Below, piece after piece: positions 1-6,151 of a stretch of 64,000 nucleotides of DNA. Both the position numbers and the translations under genes were made by a program. This DNA is from Fodinibius sp036381435 (GTDB lineage: Bacteria; Bacteroidota; Rhodothermia; Balneolales; Balneolaceae): assembly GCA_036381435.1 (NCBI GenBank), contig DASVCW010000019.1:46193-110192 (forward strand), written 5' to 3'. Numbering within the stretch: position 1 is the first letter of the stretch; every line of letters starts with the position of its first letter. A model generated the notes under the pieces. That model saw nothing but the letters and a program-made list of their open reading frames with translations. It was not told the origin of the DNA and searched no databases.

Positions 1-2
1 AG

Positions 3-1253
3 TGGACTATGCCCCTTGCCATGATTGCCGCGATCATGACTGTGCTGGGTCAGTACCTGTTCTGGAAAAAGCAAGATGCAGAATCACTCGCCGCTGAACT
101 GACTCTTCCGGTTGCCGTTTCGTGCGTGCTTACTTTGGCTACCATCATAATAGCCGATGTTCGTAATCTTTATTATATGGCTTATATTTTAACGGGATGG
201 TTCGCTTTTATCGGTAACGGGGTGATTATGATTAAGCTGATAAAAAAGAACCCAAAGCTTATTGGCGGTGCGCTTTCGCACGTTGGTTTTGGGTTGTTAC
301 TGTTGGGGATTATAGCTTCATCCGCCTACAACCACCATCTGATAGATGATGCAACAAAAAGATACAATGCGGCGGTAAAAAGGGGTGAGGTAGTCGATGA
401 ACAGGGATTCAAGGTAATACAGACCGTAAATTTTCTTGAACTTAAGCTAAATGAGCCAAAAATCATCAATAATGAATATAAAGTAACTTATGAAGGCTAT
501 ACGTTGAAAAACCAGGCGCGCCCCGGCCAGCAACAGTATCGAATTAAAATAGAACCTGTAGACGGGGATGAAGCATTTGTGATGAGCCCACAAGTGTACC
601 CAATGCTAAGGTCTTCTACCGCTGATAATATTCAATGGTCGGTTGATCCTGATGTTTACACCGGACTTTTCAGCGACATTTACTTATATGTAGCGGGCAG
701 TTCTTTCATAGAGAGAAAAAAAGAGCAGGCTGAAGAACGAAGTCCGCTCGCTCAGGCAGCAGCATCAACACCGCAAGATACCCTGGAACTTCAAAAAGTA
801 ACGCTTAAGAAGGGGGAAACAGTTTCGGTAGGCAGCCTTGATATAAAGTTTTTAAACTATGAACCGGCTGCCCATAACAGCTTGCAAGACAGTACAAGTG
901 TTGCCATCCGGGCTGATCTCGAAATTACCCCGAGGGGCAGTGATACTCATCACAACCTAAAACCTTTGTTCTCTATTTATACTGAAGGTGGCAAAAACTG
1001 GTCATACGCCCCGCCTGTTGTCATACCAAATCATAATGCAACCATCCAATTCAGCAGTGTGGAGCCATCAACCGGAGAAATTGAATTAACGATTCGCGGA
1101 GTTGACAGGGTGGTACAGGAGCAATGGGTATTGTTGGTAGCCGAAGAAAAACCTTTTATTTCGCTTGTTTGGTTCGGTACTTTTGTACTGATGGCCGGAT
1201 TCAGCGTTTCTATTTTCCGCCATTGGGGCAGAGAGCGAAAGAAGCTGGGTTAA
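3..1253 (+). CDS. ccmF: CcmF/CcsA-like cytochrome c haem lyase, C-terminal part (cut by the window edge)
   Basis: The frame is open to the left edge (Trp-Thr precede the first Met at 9), so this is the 3' part of a longer gene. What remains is about 415 residues: membrane segments at roughly 1-20, 30-50, 55-75 and 85-105, then a long periplasmic domain (about 110-390), then a final hydrophobic segment ending in a basic tail. This membrane/periplasmic-domain/membrane layout and the GGALSHVGFGLLLLG segment are typical of CcmF, which delivers haem to apocytochrome c in the periplasm. The catalytic WWD region would lie upstream of the window. A ccmB gene is present near 54 kb, which supports a System I pathway. 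Family call is fairly firm; the exact paralogue is less so. Confidence 0.82.
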   Translation, partial: WTMPLAMIAAIMTVLGQYLFWKKQDAESLAAELTLPVAVSCVLTLATIIIADVRNLYYMAYILTGWFAFIGNGVIMIKLIKKNPKLIGGALSHVGFGLLLLGIIASSAYNHHLIDDATKRYNAAVKRGEVVDEQGFKVIQTVNFLELKLNEPKIINNEYKVTYEGYTLKNQARPGQQQYRIKIEPVDGDEAFVMSPQVYPMLRSSTADNIQWSVDPDVYTGLFSDIYLYVAGSSFIERKKEQAEERSPLAQAAASTPQDTLELQKVTLKKGETVSVGSLDIKFLNYEPAAHNSLQDSTSVAIRADLEITPRGSDTHHNLKPLFSIYTEGGKNWSYAPPVVIPNHNATIQFSSVEPSTGEIELTIRGVDRVVQEQWVLLVAEEKPFISLVWFGTFVLMAGFSVSIFRHWGRERKKLG

Positions 1254-1285
1254 TAATGTTTCTCTTTGACCTGTTTACTTGAAAT

Positions 1286-1311
1286 GTAGGTCAGGTATCT
1301 TGCCCGACACC
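1286..1311. repeat. REP-like hairpin (GTAGG..C family)
   Basis: An imperfect inverted repeat starting GTAGGTC and containing GGTATCTTGCCCGAC lies between ccmF and truA. It belongs to a family also seen at 14448, 31678, 50084 and 50207. Confidence 0.5.
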
Positions 1312-1418
1312 TGTTGGTGAGAAAATACAATGTCAAGCAATGAGAGCCAGGATAGTTTAGGAAAATGACCTTTTGAGGCTCACATTTTAATCGACGAATA
1401 TTCCCTTACTACATCCAG

Positions 1419-2147
1419 ATGCCGCGGTATAAAATTTTCATAGAATACGATGGCTCGTCTTACTGCGGCTGGCAAAAACAGCCTAATGGGAATACGGTTG
1501 AGGAAGAGATTGAAAAAGCTTTATCTCAGGTTTTACGTCAACCTGTAGATATAGCCGGACAGGGCCGGACCGACAGTGGCGTTCATGCCGAAGGACAGAC
1601 CGCTCATTTCGATTTCCCTGAAAAGCTTGATTCATACCAAATACTTTCGGCTTTCCTCGGCATATTACCGCATGATATTTCGGTATGGAAAATAGAAGAA
1701 GTCCCGGCAGATTTTCATGCCCGTTTTCATGCAAAGTGGCGTCGTTATCGTTATCAAATTGTAATGCGGCCCAAGCCGCTTTTACGTTCGACTTCTGAAA
1801 TGATATTGGGTGATTTGGATTTGGACGAGATGCAAAAATGCGCCGAAAGAATTAATGGCACTCATCATTTTGACAGTTTTACAAAGCCGGATAATGAAAC
1901 TTTAAATTCAGTATGTGAAGTAAAGCGATCGGAATTTTCCCAAAATAATGGTTTACTCATTTATCATATCGAAGCAAACCGTTTTGTGAGGCACATGGTA
2001 CGCCGGCTGGTAGGAACGATGATTCAGGTGGGTAAAGGCAAACGAACCTTTGAGGAATTCACTGACATGCTTCATAAACCTGATAAAAACAAAAATGCCC
2101 ACGGAGCGGCAGCAAAAGGGTTGATTCTGGAAGAAGTGATTTATTGA
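1419..2147 (+). CDS. truA: tRNA pseudouridine(38-40) synthase TruA
   Basis: TruA converts uridines 38-40 of the tRNA anticodon arm to pseudouridine in the cytoplasm. The 242-residue length is normal. The N-terminus carries the YDG(S)xYCGWQ motif at 10-19 and the catalytic GRTDSGVHA block at 49-57 with nucleophile Asp52. The C-terminal half has the FLRHMVR-type motif (NRFVRHMVRRLVG). No clear Shine-Dalgarno site precedes the ATG, as is usual in this group. The last 71 bases of the gene recur in decayed form at 2435-2505, beyond an intervening C-rich element. Confidence 0.95.
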   Translation: MPRYKIFIEYDGSSYCGWQKQPNGNTVEEEIEKALSQVLRQPVDIAGQGRTDSGVHAEGQTAHFDFPEKLDSYQILSAFLGILPHDISVWKIEEVPADFHARFHAKWRRYRYQIVMRPKPLLRSTSEMILGDLDLDEMQKCAERINGTHHFDSFTKPDNETLNSVCEVKRSEFSQNNGLLIYHIEANRFVRHMVRRLVGTMIQVGKGKRTFEEFTDMLHKPDKNKNAHGAAAKGLILEEVIY

Positions 2148-2209
2148 AGGGATTTTCATGCCGGTAACATTTATCATTTTCAGAAATAACTAAAACGGAA
2201 AGAACTTTC

Positions 2210-2375
2210 AATCCCCCGGCCCCCTTCTCCAAGGGGGAGTTAAAAACCTAAAATGATATTTTATATGTGAAGCCGGTTACAAAATATATTTTGGACGAAA
2301 ACAGTTTTAGGCCTGGAAACTTAAAAACTGCCGAGAAAAAGTCCCCCTTGGAGAAGGGGGATTTAGGGGGATTGC
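2210..2375. mobile_element. C-rich inverted-repeat element a (gene-less, MITE-like)
   Basis: The left arm (2210-2241, AATCCCCC..CCCCCTTCTCCAAGGGGG) and right arm (2341-2375, GTCCCCCTTGGAGAAGGGGG..AGGGGGATT) are inverted copies of each other. About 100 bp of AT-rich filler lies between them with no reading frame. The same arm recurs at 2555, 2701, 5899, 6034, 15986, 16104, 23684 and 24115, so this is a dispersed family. The element lies between the truA 3' end and its decayed second copy. Confidence 0.6.
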
Positions 2376-2415
2376 ATGGCTATTTTTAGAAAACAGAGAA
2401 ATATGAGCTAAGCCA

Positions 2416-2505
2416 ACTGCTGCTTCACTTTACCCTGATAAAGAATAAAAATGCTCATGCGCGGTGGCAAAGGGATTGATTTTGGAAGAAGTGATTTATT
2501 GAAGG
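2416..2505 (+). pseudogene. Decayed duplicate of the truA 3' end
   Basis: The segment 2435-2505 aligns with truA 2080-2150 over 71 bases with one compensating gap each way and roughly 80-85% identity by eye; similarity fades out near 2416. It ends with the same codons for L-I-L-E-E-V-I-Y-stop. Many differences are synonymous (GCC/GCT, CAC/CAT, CTG/TTG) and one changes Ala to Val. That suggests the copy was under coding selection, or came from a related allele, before it broke. It is now frameshifted and has no start. Confidence 0.7.
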
Positions 2506-2554
2506 ATAACTTGTTTCTTTTCGAACAAAATTAATCGATTCAAATTTTATTCCG

Positions 2555-2755
2555 GTCATCCCCCGAACCCCCTTCGAAGGGGGAAGAAGGCTCCGCTGAT
2601 TTTCATCAGCGGATAAGTCTCGTATTCTATGTATTACTGCTATATATAACATATCATACTTGATCTAAATGACTGAATTATTGCAAATAATTCAGCTTAA
2701 GTCCCCCTTTTTCCGAAGGAATCCCTACGGGAGAAGGGGGCGCAGGGGGATGGCC
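2555..2755. mobile_element. C-rich inverted-repeat element b with nested palindrome
   Basis: The left arm is at 2555-2586 (GTCATCCCCCGAACCCCC..). The right arm at 2701-2755 is its inverse, with a 21-base palindrome-like insert (TCCGAAGGAATCCCTACGGGA) in the loop of its C/G hairpin. Inside are two further hairpins: CCGCTGAT/ATCAGCGG (2593-2612) and the perfect CTGAATTATT/AATAATTCAG (2673-2695). Closely related hairpins adjoin the arms of the DUF559 locus near 23.7-24.2 kb. Confidence 0.55.
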
Positions 2756-2852
2756 TTTTTAAGTAATTGGAACTATTAATTATTTACAGCCAAATCCTAT
2801 ACCAACTGCTCTCCTCTTCAATCAGTGGCGGTTTTAGATTTTACTTACCTAT

Positions 2853-2893
2853 AAAATAAAAAAGGACTGATCAGCTTGCGCCAATCAGTCCTT
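2853..2893 (-). terminator. Duplicate copy of the tRNA-Asn terminator
   Basis: The stem AAGGACTGAT/ATCAGTCCTT is followed on the minus strand by a T-rich tract. It is identical to the terminator at 3249-3289 and forms part of a 73-bp perfect direct repeat (2853-2925 = 3249-3321). Confidence 0.75.
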
Positions 2894-2899
2894 GCAATG

Positions 2900-2964
2900 C
2901 TCCCCGGATAGGATTCGAACCTACGTCCCGACAGCTGTCGGGATAACAGCCGCTTGCTCTACCC
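2900..2964 (-). pseudogene. Truncated, interrupted tRNA-Asn remnant
   Basis: This copies the 3' part of the tRNA-Asn at 3296-3367. The acceptor 3' strand and T arm (2900-2925) and the D-stem/anticodon 5' part (2944-2964) match exactly. Ten bases of the anticodon-arm 3' side and variable region are replaced by the perfect 18-bp palindrome TCCCGACAGCTGTCGGGA (2926-2943). The tRNA 5' acceptor strand is missing; similarity stops at 2964, seven bases from the GIY-YIG stop codon. It cannot fold as a tRNA. Confidence 0.8.
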
Positions 2965-2970
2965 TTATAA

Positions 2971-3240
2971 TTATAAATAATCATCCAAATCAATTTTCTC
3001 TTCAATTAACAGCCGAATCATTTTCTTGCTTTTCCAGCTTTTTACCTTTTTTTCAGCTGCTAAAGCTTCGTCCTTGTTTGGAAATCCTTTCGTAAAGACT
3101 AATTTCCATGGACGATATCGGAGCGTATATCCCTTGCTATCATTATTATGAAAGTAGGTGCGACGACTGGGATCATCAGAAGATCCCATGTAATAAGTTT
3201 CTTTAACTTCTGATTTTAAAATGTATAAGAAGTAAACCAT
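2971..3240 (-). CDS. Small GIY-YIG nuclease domain protein (UPF0213-like)
   Basis: This 89-residue protein consists of one GIY-YIG nuclease domain, the fold used by UvrC and many homing endonucleases. Visible are the YFLYILKS strand at the N-terminus, YYMGSSDDPSRR (the YIG motif reads Y-M-G, followed by the conserved Arg) at about 16-27, then HNN and KKVKSWKSKKMIRLL. Stand-alone members of this size are common in Bacteroidota and their role is mostly unknown. The gene lies directly downstream of tRNA-Asn on the same strand, and a partial copy of that tRNA plus its terminator follows it. The tRNA-nuclease-tRNA remnant order suggests a small mobile gene. Function in mobility is inference. Confidence 0.85.
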   Translation of the reverse strand: MVYFLYILKSEVKETYYMGSSDDPSRRTYFHNNDSKGYTLRYRPWKLVFTKGFPNKDEALAAEKKVKSWKSKKMIRLLIEEKIDLDDYL

Positions 3241-3248
3241 ATCTTTTA

Positions 3249-3289
3249 AAAATAAAAAAGGACTGATCAGCTTGCGCCAATCAGTCCTT
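3249..3289 (-). terminator. Rho-independent terminator of tRNA-Asn
   Basis: The 10-bp stem AAGGACTGAT/ATCAGTCCTT with a 12-base loop, followed on the minus strand by TTTTTTATTTT, lies just past the tRNA 3' end and before the GIY-YIG gene. Confidence 0.8.
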
Positions 3290-3295
3290 GCAATG

Positions 3296-3367
3296 CTCCC
3301 CGGATAGGATTCGAACCTACGACCCAGCGGTTAACAGCCGCTTGCTCTACCCCTGAGCTACCGAGGA
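3296..3367 (-). tRNA. tRNA-Asn (anticodon GUU)
   Basis: On the minus strand the 72 bases fold as a full cloverleaf: acceptor TCCTCGG/CCGGGGA (one T-G pair), D stem GCTC/GAGC, anticodon stem AGCGG/CCGCT with loop CTGTTAA (anticodon GTT), and T stem GTAGG/CCTAT (one G-T pair) with loop TTCGAAT. The discriminator is G and CCA is not encoded. A terminator follows at once. This is the only complete tRNA I can see in the window. Confidence 0.96.
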
Positions 3368-3555
3368 ATATCATTCTCAAAAATAACCCTTTTTGAGAGA
3401 GCACAAATATAAAGATTCAGTCGGCCTTAAGTCAAGAGTATTTCGATATTTTTTTATTTAGCCGCAGATTACACAGATAGTCACTGATTTATAAAGCTTT
3501 ACACTATCAATGTCAATCCGTGCCCCGAAACATCGAGGTGGCTATTCCTTTCGCA

Positions 3556-3978
3556 TCACACCTTCGGCTTATGGCTTGAGGTGTCATCGCCTTTCATGGC
3601 TTCCATACTGAAACGCGTCCAGGGAATAGTCTCCAGCCGTTCTTTTTGAATTTTTTTGCCCGTTTCCTCACAGACACCATAGGTTTTTTTATCAATGCGG
3701 TCGAGCGCAGCCTTTATTTGTTTAATCTTATCTTCTTCACGTCCAATTAAAATATAATCCGTTTCTTTCTGCTCTTCTTCGCTGCCAAGATCACCTATAT
3801 GATGACCGAGTGACGAATATTCATCGGCATCATTATCGTAGAAGTCATCAAGATTTTCCTTTAGGGTATCAATTTTTTCTTCGGATTCTTTTTGTTTCTC
3901 TTTCAACAGCTTTCTGAAGTGTTCTAATTCTTCGTCACTGTAAGGGGTATTGTTAATCGGTGCGTCTAAATGATTCAT
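3556..3978 (-). CDS. TraR/DksA-family protein lacking the zinc cysteines
   Basis: The 140-residue protein has the DksA layout: a long coiled-coil-prone helical part (about 15-95), then the end motif YGVCEETGKKIQKERLETIPW, which matches YGxCxxCGxxIxxxRLxxxP. DksA proteins bind the RNA polymerase secondary channel and tune transcription with ppGpp. Only one cysteine remains (Cys103). The second position of the first pair is Thr106 and the second CxxC pair is absent (WTRFSMEA), so a classic four-Cys zinc finger is impossible. Cysteine-poor DksA relatives exist in other bacteria. The gene stands alone, with an AT-rich upstream region and no clear SD. Confidence 0.8.
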   Translation of the reverse strand: MNHLDAPINNTPYSDEELEHFRKLLKEKQKESEEKIDTLKENLDDFYDNDADEYSSLGHHIGDLGSEEEQKETDYILIGREEDKIKQIKAALDRIDKKTYGVCEETGKKIQKERLETIPWTRFSMEAMKGDDTSSHKPKV

Positions 3979-4064
3979 AATGATTGATGATTAGATTTTT
4001 TAGAATTCTAATATTATAAACCGATTATCAGGCTCAAAGTTTCACCAGTCAAAAAATAGACAAC

Positions 4065-4102
4065 AAAAAAGGGCTGCTTCAATAAAGAAACAGCCCTTTT
4101 TA
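4065..4102 (-). terminator. Terminator downstream of the histone-like gene
   Basis: AAAAGGGCTG..CAGCCCTTTT forms a strong stem with A and T tracts on either side, 16 bases past the stop at 4118. It could act in both directions. Confidence 0.75.
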
Positions 4103-4117
4103 GAAATCGGGATGATA

Positions 4118-4300
4118 CTATACGTCTCCGTTGTTTTTCATATCCTGAATTTCTAAGCGAATTTCTTGTGCCTTTTTCTTCATTGCCTGAAGAGTCTTTC
4201 GGGCACGGGTACCGGCAGCTTTATTGCCCTTTTCATAAAACTTGTTGATATCCGGCTCCAGTTCTTCTAACATACTGTTCATTTCGTCGTATCGGCTCAT
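4118..4300 (-). CDS. Histone H1-like (Hc1-type) small nucleoid protein
   Basis: A 60-residue, charged, helical protein with the segment KFYEKGNKAAGTRARKTLQ, the hallmark of the small Hc1-like proteins of Bacteroidota (named for similarity to chlamydial Hc1). These are thought to bind DNA and shape the nucleoid. The start is well supported: AAGGAG (4307-4312 on the minus strand) sits six bases upstream of the ATG, one of the few clear SD sites here. It is a single-gene unit with its own terminator. Confidence 0.82.
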   Translation of the reverse strand: MSRYDEMNSMLEELEPDINKFYEKGNKAAGTRARKTLQAMKKKAQEIRLEIQDMKNNGDV

Positions 4301-4403
4301 TGTATACTCCTTATTGTTAATTAATATTTATTGTAAAATCATTCCGATGCCTAAATTGCACCGAATGCTCGAATCTAGGTATATGAAACTGATCTGTCAA
4401 GTA

Positions 4404-4437
4404 AAAAAGCCCATTTCTAATAAATTAAGTGGGTTTT
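4404..4437 (-). terminator. Terminator for the cdd operon
   Basis: On the minus strand a stem of CCCACTT paired with AAATGGG is followed by CTTTTTTAC, about 60 bases past the stop at 4499. Confidence 0.55.
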
Positions 4438-4498
4438 TAGGTTTTTTTGATGTAAAAAATCTAAAAAACGGGCAAAAAAACGAAGATTTTGAAAAAAA

Positions 4499-5155
4499 TC
4501 AGTGAATAGAAATGGTTTGATTTAAATCGGGGATTTGATTGAAATCGCGGGCGGTGGTAAGCCTTACGGGGCGATTTAAGTGTGAAAACTCATCTGGAAT
4601 GCGTGCTTCACGGAATGAATCGTCCATCGTTTTCCAGTTCATTTCATTAGGCCGGCCTGTGTTTGTAAAAATTTCTGATTCATCCGATTTTGAAAAAATG
4701 ATCAGTTCACCGGTTTTTAATTCGTCAGACAGGAAGGATGTCATTTTAGCCAAATCCAGAACGGCGGGCTGATCAGTATCCACATTTTGCACCAAGGTTG
4801 AGAGCAATAACACCGACTGCCGGGGTAAGTGATCGAAAAAAGAGTGATCCATCTGCAACCGGTCATCACTCAGAGTAATAAAATTTCGTTGTGAAGGATT
4901 GATGCCGATGGTAGAAACACCCTCATCAGCGAATAGGGCTACAAGACGGTGGTTGAGGTCTTTAACGGCTCGAATCCGGGCTTCATCCCGCATCACCCCG
5001 GTTTGTATTACCCGTTCGGTGTAAGCACTATCGGCATGAAGGATGATTGAGCGGACATCATTCTTCTGCTGCTGTTGTGAAAGCGAGCGTGCCAAAGTAG
5101 TTAAAAAAATGGGGTTATCGAGATGTTTGTAATCCAGTGCTGCGATATACTGCAT
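4499..5155 (-). CDS. Conserved hypothetical protein, possibly amino-acid-kinase-like
   Basis: I do not recognise this 218-residue protein with confidence. It has no signal peptide or membrane segment. The stretch DEARIRAVKDLNHRLVALFADEGVSTIGI is reminiscent of the substrate region of amino-acid kinases (acetylglutamate or aspartate kinase type), but no glycine-rich phosphate loop is visible. The gene follows cdd by three bases, so the two are probably co-transcribed and may both concern nucleotide or amino-acid metabolism. Confidence 0.5.
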   Translation of the reverse strand: MQYIAALDYKHLDNPIFLTTLARSLSQQQQKNDVRSIILHADSAYTERVIQTGVMRDEARIRAVKDLNHRLVALFADEGVSTIGINPSQRNFITLSDDRLQMDHSFFDHLPRQSVLLLSTLVQNVDTDQPAVLDLAKMTSFLSDELKTGELIIFSKSDESEIFTNTGRPNEMNWKTMDDSFREARIPDEFSHLNRPVRLTTARDFNQIPDLNQTISIH

Positions 5156-5158
5156 AAT

Positions 5159-5863
5159 CTATTCAGTGAGCGATGAAGAGTGAAAACCGTAGGGGAGCAA
5201 ATCATCCGCAAAATGAACAGATTCGGAATGATCGGCGTGATGGAGGTGTACTTGCCGGCCGGACATGTGCTCAATAATCACTTGTCTGCAAGCACCACAC
5301 GGACTGCTAAATTCGCCTTTACTCGTGTGGATATAAAGTTTCTTTAGTTTTGTACTGTTGTAAGTCAATGCTTTTGCGAGTGCCACCCGTTCCGCACAAA
5401 GTCCCATATTCCAGGAAGTACATTCGATATTCACCCCGCTGAAATAACCGTTTTCCGTTTCAACCAGAGCAGCGACAGGGAAATTCGATTCATTGACGAT
5501 AGCTTTCCCCAATAAGTCGCTTAGGGTTGTTTTCGGTTCAATACTTTTTTCTAACCTGAGATCTGCAAAATCAAAATCAGGCAGATCATTAATTTTAAGT
5601 TCACTAATTTCTATTCCGAGTTCTTCCTCCCAAAATGGTAGCTGCGGGTCTTCAATATTCGTTGCAGCCAGTTCTTCGGGTTGATGTCCTTCACTCAAAC
5701 AGCAAAAAAGGGCATTTTGTGCGGCGGTGATCGTTAGGGGAAAGGAGGCATTTTCAATACGGACGCCGGGAAAGTATTTTCCGTCTTTACTTTTGACTAC
5801 AGCCAGTTCTTGTTTGCCTGAATAGGGGGTATAGCTGTGGGATAAGAGCTTAGGAATTTTCAT
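5159..5863 (-). CDS. cdd: Cytidine deaminase, two-domain form
   Basis: Cytidine deaminase turns cytidine or deoxycytidine into uridine in pyrimidine salvage. The C-terminal half (about 110-225) has the full zinc site: CAERVALAKAL (Cys ligand and catalytic Glu) and PCGACRQ (two Cys ligands). The N-terminal half looks like a second, degenerate copy: YTPYSGKQELAVV..GVRIENASFPLTITAAQNALF, where C/H-A-E is replaced by T-A-A-Q-N and no PCxxC follows. In the E. coli two-domain enzyme the N-terminal domain is the active one, so here the active half seems to be the second. It is first in an operon with the gene ending at 4499. Confidence 0.88.
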   Translation of the reverse strand: MKIPKLLSHSYTPYSGKQELAVVKSKDGKYFPGVRIENASFPLTITAAQNALFCCLSEGHQPEELAATNIEDPQLPFWEEELGIEISELKINDLPDFDFADLRLEKSIEPKTTLSDLLGKAIVNESNFPVAALVETENGYFSGVNIECTSWNMGLCAERVALAKALTYNSTKLKKLYIHTSKGEFSSPCGACRQVIIEHMSGRQVHLHHADHSESVHFADDLLPYGFHSSSLTE

Positions 5864-5898
5864 TAACTGTTAGCTTTGTATTTAAAGTGAGCCTTATC

Positions 5899-6071
5899 GG
5901 TCATCCCCCTGCGCCCCCTTCAAAGGGGGACAAAAATCCATTTAAAGGTATATATTTTTTTTTAAATAGCGATAATCATAAGGAAGAATTTTAATCTCAA
6001 AATATTTTCATCATTCTCTTCGAAGAAGAGGATAGTCCCCCTTTGAAGGGGGGGGCGCGGGGGGATAACTG
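5899..6071. mobile_element. C-rich inverted-repeat element c (gene-less)
   Basis: The arms at 5899-5931 (TCATCCCCCTGCGCCCCC..) and 6034-6071 (AGTCCCCCTTTGAAGGGGG..GGGGGATA) are inverted copies enclosing about 100 bp without an ORF. They fill most of the gap between cdd and the next gene. Confidence 0.6.
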
Positions 6072-6151
6072 GAATAGATTTTTAACACCGGGCTATATTT
6101 TTATATCATTAAAAACTCACCATTCCGGACCCTAAAACAGCAATCATTCTT

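Noticed and set aside
2210..2755. C-rich repeats considered as a CRISPR array
   Set aside because: Units are inverted pairs with irregular spacing and AT-rich filler of different lengths. There is no regular repeat-spacer pattern and no cas gene.
2853..3367. tRNA 3' duplication taken as an integrase att site
   Set aside because: Only a 270-base GIY-YIG gene lies between the repeats and no integrase or recombinase is present, so a phage or ICE integration is not supported. A lost element cannot be ruled out.
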